A DNA stretch of 42,500 bases, from the NCBI GenBank assembly GCA_018398765.1, contig JAHBMJ010004971.1:1-42500 (forward strand). The letters are read 5' to 3'. Below are positions 1 to 9,640 of the stretch, in pieces (position 1 is the first letter of the stretch; the number at the start of each line of letters is the position of its first letter). The notes beneath the pieces were generated by a model, which made no database searches, was not told the DNA's origin, and saw nothing but the letters and a program-made list of their open reading frames with translations. The stretch comes from Chromera velia. Lineage: Eukaryota; Sar; Chromeraceae. Both the position numbers and the translations under genes were made by a program.

Positions 1-4
1 ACAC

Positions 5-66
<62 letters not shown>

Positions 67-72
67 AAAATA
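5..72. repeat. (GA)n / (GAAA)n microsatellite
   Basis: A GA dinucleotide run grades into GAAA tetranucleotides. The open frame through it is only the translation of the repeat, so no gene is called. Confidence 0.95.
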
Positions 73-183
73 CAAACAAACAAAGAGGAAGAGAGGTGAA
101 CGCTTATTTTTGAAGAAGGACACTATCGGTAACCAAAAGGCGCCTCTGAATCCATTACAAAACGACAGTGACGCGCACACCGA

Positions 184-186
<3 letters not shown>

Positions 187-220
<34 letters not shown>
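187..220. repeat. (CA)n microsatellite
   Basis: About 17 uninterrupted CA units lie some 100 bp beyond the 3' end of the MYND-finger gene. Nothing else is recognisable in the 1-319 interval. Confidence 0.95.
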
Positions 221-222
<2 letters not shown>

Positions 223-319
223 TTTCCTGAGGCAGAAGGTCCTCGCAGGACCATCATTTGATAGTTGACGAAGTCTGGTTGCGTGATTTCGGTCGATGAA
301 ACACATTCAAATCAATAAA

Positions 320-2281
320 CTAGTTGTGCATTTCAACAGCGTTCTCGAAGACAGCAGAAGCAGCATCACCGGCAGCAGCCGCAGCATCGCACGGCACATT
401 GGCACCCTCAGGCTGGTTCTCCTCCCCGTTGGATAACCTCAGAGATTTGCACACAGGTTTGTGCACCTTCCAGTCGGCCCTCTGACATACACGAGAACAG
501 TACAGCTCTTTCATACAACTGTTGCACGCCATCAGTTTTTCCACAAACCCCCGAACCCCTTCAGCAGTCTCTTCTGTCATCACTGATTGGGGGCGCTCCT
601 CCTTTCCACAATGCCCACATCTCGGCCTGACCTCCTCCAAACAACCGTTCGGATGGGGTCTCGAAGGATGGCCGGAATTCTCTGTTCCCTCCCCTTCCCC
701 ACTTGCACCTTCGGGTGGTGTGGCTGCAGGGTCCCCCGTCTCTTTTTCTTCTTCTTCTCTTTTGATCGGCAAACAGCCCATCTGCTTGAGCATCCATCCA
801 ACTTTGCCTGGCAACACACGGAGACGCGAGGCCTCCCCAAGCACCTTCTCGACAAACCGTCTCTTGAAGGGAACAGAGACGGGAACGGGGAACGGGGACA
901 GTCGGGGGGGGGGAGGGGAAGGGGCACTGCCGTTCTCCCCGTCCTCTGCGGGGGGCGGTTTGGGAGTCTCATACAAGGTGGGGGGGGGGTCTGCGCACTG
1001 AATCGCGCGCATGATGGCCAGCGATGCTGCCCGGATATGGAACACGTCCTGCGCCTCATCGTCCATTCCAGTGTGGACTGAGATCACAGACAACAAGGCC
1101 ATCCAGTCGTCTCGGGCAACGACGGCATTCGCAACGGTAGGGTGCAGCACACACCAAGAGATGATCTGGCAACACGTTTCGCGAACCGCAGGGAGGCATG
1201 TCAGACGCCCTGCCACCTCCAACGCCGTCTCTATCGCTCCCAGGTCCAGGAGACGGAGATGCGCCTGCTTACCCGAGGCACTGCCTCTGGAGTTCCCATG
1301 GACAACTGCCAAGTTGGACAGGCAGCCTGCCGCATGGACCTGCCTCTCAGAGGTGAACGGCATGGCCCAAAAGCGGCCTGCTGCTCTGAAGGACATGGGG
1401 TCGACGGAGAGGATTCTCTTCAATTGGGCCATCGTGTAGGCGTGACGGAGCACGGCCCGTCTCAGCTCTCTGTCAGTGGACAGGTTGCAGTACACACAGC
1501 TGATGGCCTTCAAGAGCCCTAGCACCTGGACCCCCTGGTCCTGCTGGTTTTTGACTAGGCAGTTTTGGAGCCTAATGCCCCACACGGACTCTATTCTCTG
1601 CAGACAGTCGAGGAGAGCAGGGACCTCCTGGACAAATTCCGCGTCTTCTGCGAGGTAGGGGGCGAGGGAGCCGAGCACATCAAGCATCACGTTGGTTGCT
1701 TTGTGCTCTATGGCGGCGTGGAAGGGACTGCGGGAGCTTTTGACAGTCCCGAAGTTGAGCATCTTGGCATCGTGCAACCCTGCGGTCAACACACGGCCCG
1801 CCCCTGCCTTGGCGAGTGCTTTCTTGGTGTCGGTATCTGGAGGGTCGGAGCGGGAGGGATCGCTCCACAGGGCCATGAGGGCGTGGAGGAACACGAATGG
1901 GTGCGCGACTGTGAAGACCACAGCGTGCATTTCGGGACCGAGAGAGGGGCTCCATTTGAGGGGGAGGGAAGGGGAGGAGAAGCAGGAGTTGGAGTCCACT
2001 ATGAGGCCGTTCTTTTTGTGGCTGGAGGGAACGGATTCGTACCACTGGACCAGAAACTTTCGGAAAACGTTGCAGAGGGGTAGGGAGATGGGGGTGGTGG
2101 TCTTTGTGTTGTCTTCAAATTTTGTCTTCAGGAGACTGAGAGCGTCCTCCAGGCGCTTTTCGGTAAGTGCCTTTTGGATTTTGGAGACGGTTTCAGGGTC
2201 TGGGTCTTGGCTCGGCAGACCCTTCTCAAACGCTTCCTTCACATCTGCGGCAGCCTTCAGGAAGGAACTGCGGTCGGCCAT
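320..2281 (-). CDS. MYND-type zinc finger protein, 653 aa
   Basis: This is a single uninterrupted frame that starts with ATG at 2281 and ends in TAG. The C-terminal part carries a MYND zinc finger at about residues 555-612: CGHC, then CNSC, then YCSRVCQ, then DW..HK..C. The eight metal ligands of the family are present. MYND fingers usually bind proline-rich peptides in partner proteins, so a protein-protein adaptor role is the family-based guess. The loop between the first two Cys pairs is long, 27 residues against roughly 7-19 normally. Residues 1-450 are Leu/Ala-rich and helical and may form an ARM/HEAT-like solenoid, but I see no clear repeat. A Pro/Ser/Glu-rich linker of about 80 residues precedes the finger. 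The lack of introns contrasts with the other genes here. Partner and pathway are unknown. Confidence 0.9.
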   Translation of the reverse strand: MADRSSFLKAAADVKEAFEKGLPSQDPDPETVSKIQKALTEKRLEDALSLLKTKFEDNTKTTTPISLPLCNVFRKFLVQWYESVPSSHKKNGLIVDSNSCFSSPSLPLKWSPSLGPEMHAVVFTVAHPFVFLHALMALWSDPSRSDPPDTDTKKALAKAGAGRVLTAGLHDAKMLNFGTVKSSRSPFHAAIEHKATNVMLDVLGSLAPYLAEDAEFVQEVPALLDCLQRIESVWGIRLQNCLVKNQQDQGVQVLGLLKAISCVYCNLSTDRELRRAVLRHAYTMAQLKRILSVDPMSFRAAGRFWAMPFTSERQVHAAGCLSNLAVVHGNSRGSASGKQAHLRLLDLGAIETALEVAGRLTCLPAVRETCCQIISWCVLHPTVANAVVARDDWMALLSVISVHTGMDDEAQDVFHIRAASLAIMRAIQCADPPPTLYETPKPPPAEDGENGSAPSPPPPRLSPFPVPVSVPFKRRFVEKVLGEASRLRVLPGKVGWMLKQMGCLPIKREEEEKETGDPAATPPEGASGEGEGTENSGHPSRPHPNGCLEEVRPRCGHCGKEERPQSVMTEETAEGVRGFVEKLMACNSCMKELYCSRVCQRADWKVHKPVCKSLRLSNGEENQPEGANVPCDAAAAAGDAASAVFENAVEMHN

Positions 2282-3066
2282 CCTTCGCGAGGTCGTGACA
2301 GCAGCCGATCACAAACTGTTTGTCTGTCGGGGAGGAGACGGAAAATTCTGAAAAGAGACGTACAGTTTCTTTCAGGTTCAAACACAGATGGCTCAATGCT
2401 TGGTTCTTCAACCGACGCGAACCAACGAAGGAGGGGGAGGGCGTACAAGCAGAAACACGCAAAAAGGCCCTATATAGCGCCGCGACGTTTCTCCCAGCTG
2501 CTTGGTGAGTGCCACTGACAGCTGGAGAGACGAAAAGTTCTTGTCTTTAGTGTCGAGACTCGCGTACACAGAAAGACACTCCGAAGCTTGGAGACTCACT
2601 GAAGCCGACACAACGTCTGTACGCGAACCCGCAGCTTTCGAAAGCGCCTACTGCGAAAACGACGCTCGCTTCAATGTAAGTCTGCCGACAGATTGCAGCG
2701 TAGACGTTTTCTACCAGGACGTCTCTCAAACTCTCGTCTGAAAGGAGCAATTTCAACTGAGGTCGTTGAATCGTGCCGTCTCCATGGAAGCGAAGCTGCA
2801 AAAACGTATCTGACGCAAGCAAGCTTGCGAACGGCCCCGGAAAGCAAGAAAAATGAGAACTGCACGATTGACGCACGCCGGCCAGCCAAACGGGCGGTCG
2901 CGCCGATCCTCCCCCCCCCCGCGGGAAAAGCCGCAGAACCCCCCCTTCCGCGGGAAAAAAGCCCGGGGGTATGCTCTGACGCACGCGCATGTAACGCAAA
3001 TTCAGCCTTTCCACGGTCACTTTCCGGGGCCACCCATCTGACGCACGCATTCATGGTGACGGGTTT
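2282..3066. promoter_or_regulatory. divergent spacer with repeated TGACGCA and GCGGGAAAA motifs
   Basis: This GC-rich spacer lies between the minus-strand MYND gene and the plus-strand MORN gene. TGACGCAAGC is at 2811-2820. TGACGCACGC is at 2869-2878, 2977-2986 and 3039-3048. GCGGGAAAA, which resembles an E2F site, occurs at 2931-2939 and 2950-2958, the second inside a CCGCGG palindrome. Spacing and same-strand orientation suggest a bidirectional promoter. Short open frames here have no recognisable domain and are not called. Confidence 0.4.
2468..2480 (-). promoter_or_regulatory. TATA-like box upstream of the MYND-finger gene
   Basis: The sequence CTATATAG sits in a GC-rich context about 190 bp upstream of the ATG at 2281. 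It is palindromic, so strand is assigned by position only. No transcription start can be seen. Confidence 0.3.
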
Positions 3067-3155
3067 ATGCTTTTCTGGACCATTTGGGTGGGATCTTTCC
3101 AGGGCCTTTTTTTGGTAAAAAACATTACGTACAGGGGCTGGGGTATTTTTATTTT
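3067..3155 (+). pseudogene. possible upstream exon of the MORN-repeat gene
   Basis: This is a tentative exon. It opens at an ATG (3067) and reads a MORN-like string (residues TYRGWGIFI near its end), with a good donor GTAAGT at 3156. Read in the phase that leaves two bases, it joins in frame to the acceptor at 3329. That would give a 174-bp intron at 3156-3329. The MORN match is weak in its first half and the true start may lie further upstream. Confidence 0.35.
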
Positions 3156-3329
3156 GTAAGTGCCCCCCACTTCATTTTCTGGGGGCACCTGCATGGCGCA
3201 GCACCAAGGGCCGGGTACGCGTGCCGCCGCGCGGGCCGGATAAGCCCATCCAGCCACGAAGCGCCGCGAGTATAATATATAACCGTCTATCTGTTTGTCT
3301 GCTGCGTGTGCATACAAGTTTATTTACAG

Positions 3330-3368
3330 GGTCAAGTTCAAGGAGGGAGGTGTGTATGAGGGGGAAAT
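3330..3368 (+). pseudogene. MORN-repeat gene, 5' part before the retrotransposon
   Basis: The acceptor TTTATTTACAG is followed by an exon reading VKFKEGGVYEGE, the first half of a MORN repeat (YEG...). It is cut after 3368 by the left LTR. The last five bases, GAAAT, form the left copy of the target-site duplication. The other half of the repeat is at 18461 onwards. MORN repeats commonly lie at membranes or on cytoskeletal scaffolds and bind lipids or other proteins; the role of this one is unknown. Confidence 0.75.
3364..3368 (+). repeat. target-site duplication GAAAT, left copy
   Basis: The five bases immediately before the left LTR are repeated exactly at 18461-18465 after the right LTR. 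Deleting the element plus one copy restores an in-frame MORN repeat, which supports the boundary independently. Confidence 0.9.
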
Positions 3369-4117
3369 TGTGAAAGTAAACGACGGTCCCGTTCCTAGTC
3401 GGATTCGCGAAGGGTGAATTCCGGTCCCGGTATTTCCATTCGTCCCTTCGCCCCGAGCCAGAGAAAGGAGCGACGCGCACGCAGCGGCCTGTACACATTG
3501 GGTAGCGGGGCACCTGCGACAAAGGTGTGCATATTGTGAGTTCCATGGTATGACCCACATGCACTTTGGCATTAGAAATATACCCAAGGCACTCACAGTG
3601 GTGGTGTGTGCTCCGGAGCTTCATATGGGATCTAAATAGGCCAATGGTACGGTTATACCATCGGAGGCATTAGAATTAATTCCGGTCCCAAATTAATTTC
3701 CAGACAGTCAGACAGACGTGCACGGCGGTTACCGTCCGTCTGAACGAGAGACGTGACCTAGGGATTGACAGAACTTCATGTGTAGGATCTGTACTGTGCC
3801 CTATGTCTCTCTGTGGTTCTTTTGTGCTCTGAGTAATGCACGAGGCCACCAGCAGGAGCGTACTGTGGACTGTGGGGGTTCATAGATTTTCTGTCTGGTG
3901 AAGAGACTGATCAGGTATTTATTTCGGATTATCTGTATCGGTCTAGACGAGTACGTCATGGAGACGTATTCGCTGTGGTCCTCTAATAAGAGAGGGCCAG
4001 GAATTCAGGAGTATAGCAGTTTGAGGAGTCCTCTGGATAGGCTAGAGGATCGACACGGGAGGGCCTATAGGATTCTACTGGAGGAATCTCAAGAGAGGTG
4101 AGACTCTACTTTTCACT
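3369..4117 (+). repeat. 5' long terminal repeat
   Basis: It begins TGTGAAAGTAAACG and ends TTTCACT, just before the leader. It pairs with 17712-18460 over exactly 749 bp with no indels. It begins with the usual TG, but the 3' end implied by the target-site duplication is CT rather than CA. It ends with a donor-like AGAGAG|GTGAGA at 4097/4098. Confidence 0.93.
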
Positions 4118-4194
4118 GGCGCTGTCACTGAGGGAGTCTCCCTTGTCATTCCGACAACATTCCCCTTGTTGTATTCCTGATTCCCTACTGTAGG
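4098..4194 (+). other. possible leader intron before gag
   Basis: A donor-like GTGAGA at 4098 and an acceptor-like TTCCCTACTGTAG ending at 4194 bracket 97 bp. The acceptor lies 9 bp before the gag ATG at 4204. Splicing would remove the probable primer site from the gag message. This is motif evidence only. Confidence 0.3.
4117..4134 (+). other. probable primer binding site
   Basis: TGGCGCTGTCACTGAGG starts at the LTR/leader junction. A TGG start is expected for pairing with the CCA end of a tRNA primer. Its first T would overlap the last LTR base. I cannot name the tRNA. Confidence 0.4.
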
Positions 4195-4203
4195 TGACTT
4201 ACC

Positions 4204-7200
4204 ATGGGTCCCAAGAAGGACGCTCCCCATGGGTGTGTCGTGATTAAGGGTATGGAGGCGAAGACCATGGGCGTCTTCGGCCTCACGGACGATGCGGACA
4301 TTATCGAGTGGGTACGGCAATATGCAGATGCTGTTGCCATTCTCGGGGACTCGGACGAGTGGTGCGGCAAGCTCACCCTCACCAACAGGAACAAGGTGGG
4401 GGTCAACGTCAAGCACTACATCGCAAGGACCGAGGTGGAAGTACTGGAGAAGGTAGTGGAACGGGTGCCCCACCTCAGCTCGGAAGTCTCTGAGCAGCTC
4501 CGGATTTTCTACAGGCACGTTGTGGACTGCGTCTCTCCACCCGATGCGGAGTGGATAAAGAGATATCTGCAGCGGACCGACGTCCTAAGAATGGGCAAGG
4601 CAAGGATCATGGAAATCAGGGAGCTTCTCTCATGCCGAGAAAAGGAGAGAATCTCTGGTCCCCAGTTGAAGGCTCTGAACGAGCAGATCCTCTGCCTGCA
4701 GACTCTGAAGGAACCCTCCTCCCTCTCCTTGTCTCGCTCTGTTATGTTTTCTTCAGGTGGGGAGCTCCATGGGGGAGCTTCAACAGAGACGAAAGTGAAG
4801 ACGGAGGAGGAGACAGGAGCGATACCAGACACCTCCCGTCAGATGTCCGTCCCCGTGTCCAGTGAGCAGCGTCCGGCCTCTGATGACCGGGACCGCCGTA
4901 GCAGTAGCAGTTCCAGTGGGGGGGTGCAGGTGGTCGGTGTACGACCTGACACAACCCTGGTGGAGAAGAAAAGGAAGCAGCACAAGGACCTCGTGGCCCA
5001 GATATCGGGTCTGGATGCCGAACGGGGTGCTGGTAAGCTCCAAATTCTGGAGATCCAGAAGGAGGAGAAGGAAGTGCTGAGTGGTATGCCCAAGAAGGAC
5101 AATTTCCCTGAGGAGTCCGAAGGGAAGGAGGCGTACGCATCAGAGCTAGCATCCTGGGCCGAGAAGAAAAAGGTCTTCGACGCTGGGAAGGCTGACAGGG
5201 ATACGCTGGTAGCGACCCTGTAAGGTCATCTTGACCAGTTGACGTCTGATGTGTTTGCTCTGAACGAGCAGGCCGACAAACTCCACAAAGAGATAGACAT
5301 GCTCTCTCCTCCTCCCCAGGCCAAGGGCGTCCCTGGGGATGCTGCTGAAGGCCGCCTGCCTTCGGTATTCCAGATGACCCCCCTTACGGGTGGGGGGGTG
5401 TATCCTGCTGTGTCTCTTCCTAAACCTGCGACGGTGTCTGTAGGTGGGGGGGTGCGTACTGGTAATGTCGAGGCTCCGGGTGCTCCTGACATCTTCTCTT
5501 TCCTGGGAGTTAGGGAGTCGAGTGGAACTCAGGGGAGGCTCAAGTATGACCCTGAGGATCCCCTCATCGCCTACACCCTGGAGGAGATCTTGACATCGGT
5601 CCCGAGGACCTTTGTGGAGATGCGAGATAAGGTCGTGGCGATGATCTTTGCGCACTTTTTCAAGACGATCCAGTACTCGACCTCTGCTCTCGTCCTGGAG
5701 TACGAGAGGATTGCCTGCAAGCCCTGTCGGTTCGGTACCTATACAGAGCTGCTGGCATACCACAAGCGTCTCCTGAACCATCTGGTTGAGGAGAACATCG
5801 TCCACGAGCTTGGCATGAAGTACAGGCTCAGGCTCCTGACGGCACACCTGCCAAACGACCTCATCATGAGGTGGCAGGAGAGGCAGAACCCGGTGGACCT
5901 CACCAGCGAAGTAGAGATCATTAAAGAGATCCACGTCATCGCTGCCCAGGCGGAGACCTTCAACAAGTTTCTCGGGGATGCCTGGGACCGGGGCCTGGTT
6001 AAGGGAGCTCTCGTCGAGGACTTGAAGAGAGAGTGGGAACAGAAGGCGGCAACTTTCGGTATCAGGGACTCGGGGGGTGCCTCGCAGGGGGGTATCATTC
6101 CGAAGGTTCCTTTCGTGGCGTTCGCGGGGCCTGGAAGAGTCCCACAGAGGAAGTCCCCTTCCAAGGCAAAGGGAGGGGAACCCTCAGGAGGTAAGACCCC
6201 TGACTCTGGCGGGAAGGGCAGGGGCAACTCTGATCGTGGGAGGCAGGGCAGTGCTGGAGGGGGTTTTGGCAAGGGGGATGGCGGGGGGAGCACCAATCGG
6301 GGGCGCTCTCCTGGGTCCAATTCCTCTGCTCCCTCCAGCAGATACAATGACAAGGGGATGGAAGGAAAGGACTGTCCTCCCACTCAAGCCGTTGTCAACC
6401 CCAGGAGCCCCAACAGGAACCCCGTTCTCAATCGATATAGTGTCCGACACCGGGACAGATCCGGGTCGGATGCGTTCATCGGGACAATGGCGGGACCTGG
6501 AGAAACTCCCATCAAACCCGGTCAGTGGGATGGGGAGTTTGGGTCTCTGTGGAATAAAGCGTATTGGGATGCTGCCAGTAGGAAGAGCCTTCCCCACGGG
6601 TACCGGGATAGGCAGTGCCTGAGATATAACCGTCCGGACGGACACGCAGAGTGGGGGGAGCATGAGGCCTGTCCTTGGATTCGGAAAAAGGACGGCTGCC
6701 CATCGTGTAGAATGATGGGCCATGCTCCCAACAACTGCCTTGACGAGAACACGAAGAAGCAATGGATGATGAAGCAGATGGACAAGACCAGGCAGGACAG
6801 GGGCGGCTTGGGGGGCCGCCCTAAGGGTCCTCCGGGAGGAGGAGGCCGTGGAGGCGGCTCCGGAGACCGTCGAAGGTCTCCCTATCCTGGTCGTGGGGGC
6901 GGCTCAGGGGGGAGAAGAGGCGGTGGGGGTCGCGGCCGTGGTGGGCGCACCCTTTCTCCCGGCAGGTTCAACAATGAGAACTTTGAGAAGAAGAACTCAG
7001 ACTCCGAACAGGCGCAGCGGGGGGGTAGTGTCCCTCCTGTATCCTCGCAGACTGTCGGTCCTGGAGGTCAGAACGACGATGATGATGTCGTAGTGATGGG
7101 TGGCGTCTCACGTGGGAAGGGGGACTCGTTCAACCTGACCATCCACGCGTCCAAGGGTGAGGAGAAGACCACTCACGGGGAGGAGTCTCTCGGAAAGGTC

Positions 7201-7770
7201 CGTTTTGCAGACCGCCTTGGCCTTCCTTTGTGCTATGAGCCGGGAGCCAAGTACTCGCCCGACTACGACACAATGACCTTCCACGTGTGGCATGATAAGG
7301 CTATGGAGCGCCTGTCTGCCTGGGATCCTGTTAGGAACCACATGGGGGTCGATGTATGGAGAGAAGGAGTCCGTGGAGCCTGGCAAACGATCTTGTCCGA
7401 CGAGCCTGAACGGACAAGCTTGGAACATATGGGGTGGGCTATTTTCCCTGCAGGTTTAGAGATTTGCATGACGGTCATACAAGCCTTCCAGTTGGAGTTC
7501 ACTGCGAGAAGAGTCCAGCGCATCAGGGATATGATGGAGGACGAGACCACCATGGGTGCGGTGCCCTCTGGTTCGAAGTCTGCTGTCTACACGGTCTCCC
7601 AGTACGAGAGTGAACTGATGAACAGGACCCGGCGACGGGCTGAATTTCCGGAGAAGTTCGAGGTCTACCAGGTTTCGGGAAACGCGAGATCCCAAAACTC
7701 CGAGCTTGTCGAGTATAGGGTCATCAAGATCCATATTGACTCCTGTACGTTCGGGAACCTCATCTCCTAG
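4204..7770 (+). pseudogene. gag: retrotransposon Gag, one internal stop
   Basis: The frame starts at ATG 4204, just after the leader. It continues to TAG 7768, with one TAA at 5221-5223 in the middle of otherwise continuous sequence, for about 1,188 codons. The N-terminal 340 residues are helical. Residues around 450-600 hold a leucine/charged region of the kind found in copia capsids. A CCHC zinc knuckle (C-x2-C-x4-H-x4-C) is at 6697-6738, followed by a Gly/Arg-rich nucleic-acid-binding stretch at about 6800-6960. Near the end, DSCTFGNL at about 7736 resembles the DSG/DTG site of a retroviral-type protease with the Gly missing. Gag packages the RNA; the protease would cut the polyprotein. 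Length is well above the usual 300-500 aa. Confidence 0.8.
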
Positions 7771-8487
<717 letters not shown>

Positions 8488-8489
8488 TA

Positions 8490-9640
8490 AGGAGGTTCAT
8501 GCGGGTACCGGTTCCAGTCACTGAAGGAGGTGTGGGACCGGCGGAACAAGGTGCAGAGGATGAGGCAGCAGAGGGATCCTTATGAGAGGATTTCCCGAAC
8601 CCCTCTCCCCGACGTGTTGAAGAAGAGGTCGGCCAAGAAGGACTTTAGGGCTACGCCCGATGGCGTCGAGGTCCCAGTGGCTGCCTACCTAATCACGTAT
8701 TGGGTCGTGGGTGGATGGATTGCCTCGGAACTGGCGGACATCGACCACTGTCAGCAAGGTCCCTTTCTCACGGTGAGAAAGTTTGATACTGGGGGTGCTG
8801 ACCACTTCAAACCATGGGACTACGGGTTCGAACGGACGCACCTGGCTGCCTTCTCGGCCGTCATGGTCGACCAGCAGCGTGAGGTGATGGCGCTACACGC
8901 GCGCTACGGACACCAGAACTTCGACGATCTTAAGGAGACTCTTACGGCTGAGGGCATTGACGTTGATGAGGACTGCAGAAGGTGGGTTTCTGCGTGTTCC
9001 CTCTATCAGCTGAAGAATACGATCAGTCCCCGGATTCACAAGAGGAGTGAGAAGCTGTCGGCAGATTGGAGGCTGATTAAGGGAACGGTCTGGATCGTCA
9101 ACATCTGGTTCTTCAAGGACCTTCTCGCGAAGGCCGAGACAGGGGGCTTCGGGATGATGGTCGTCCTCTACGAGCCAGGAGCCGGGTTCTTTCTGGCCTA
9201 CCCAGCTAAGAAAAAGGATGAGGCTTCCCTCATCGACTGCGCGCATTACTTTGCTCGCTGGCTGGGGCATCCGCACCTGGTGTGCATGAACGGAGAGAAG
9301 GCGGGAGCGGGTGCCTCCTTCCAGTCGTGGCTCCGGGGGGACGGGTCCCCCGGACTCCACCCCATCGAGTACCGTCAGGGACCTCCGTACGTTGGAAAGG
9401 GTCTGCAGGCTCTGGTCGAGCGCTGCATACGCAGCAATCGGGGGGGAGTGGCCCTCTTCATATCGGACCCGAACCACCGGTTTCCCCTTGCTGTGATTCA
9501 CCTCGTGGCGATGGGGGAACGTTCAGGGTATTCCTGTGCGTTTCACAGAACGGTGGGGGGCATCCCTTTTACCCTGACCTTTCGGAGAGCGCCTCCTGGA
9601 TGGAGAGTGGGGGATACCGATACCGCGGTGGTGTCCATCC
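8490..9640 (+). pseudogene. pol: Pol, GAG-pre-integrase zinc finger and integrase core
   Basis: This is in the same frame as gag. The HHCC finger is visible in LHARYGHQNF and then C..W..AC at about 8890-9000. The integrase core follows: VWIVNIWFF at about 9088-9114, LVCMNGE at about 9277-9297, and ALVERCIRS ending near 9432. In the family these three places carry the catalytic D, D and E. Here the first is Asn (AAC, 9100-9102), the second is Met (9286-9288) and only the Glu (9418-9420) remains. Strand transfer should therefore be lost. A frame change occurs between about 9550 and 9640. Confidence 0.75.

Noticed and set aside
522-2351. Several plus-strand and alternative minus-strand frames over the MYND gene
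   Set aside because: They are compositional shadows of the GC-rich 653-aa frame, without domains.
3898-4101. 67-codon open frame in both LTRs (also 18241-18444)
   Set aside because: It has no ATG at its start, lies near the end of each LTR, and its similarity between copies is explained by LTR homology. It shows no domain.
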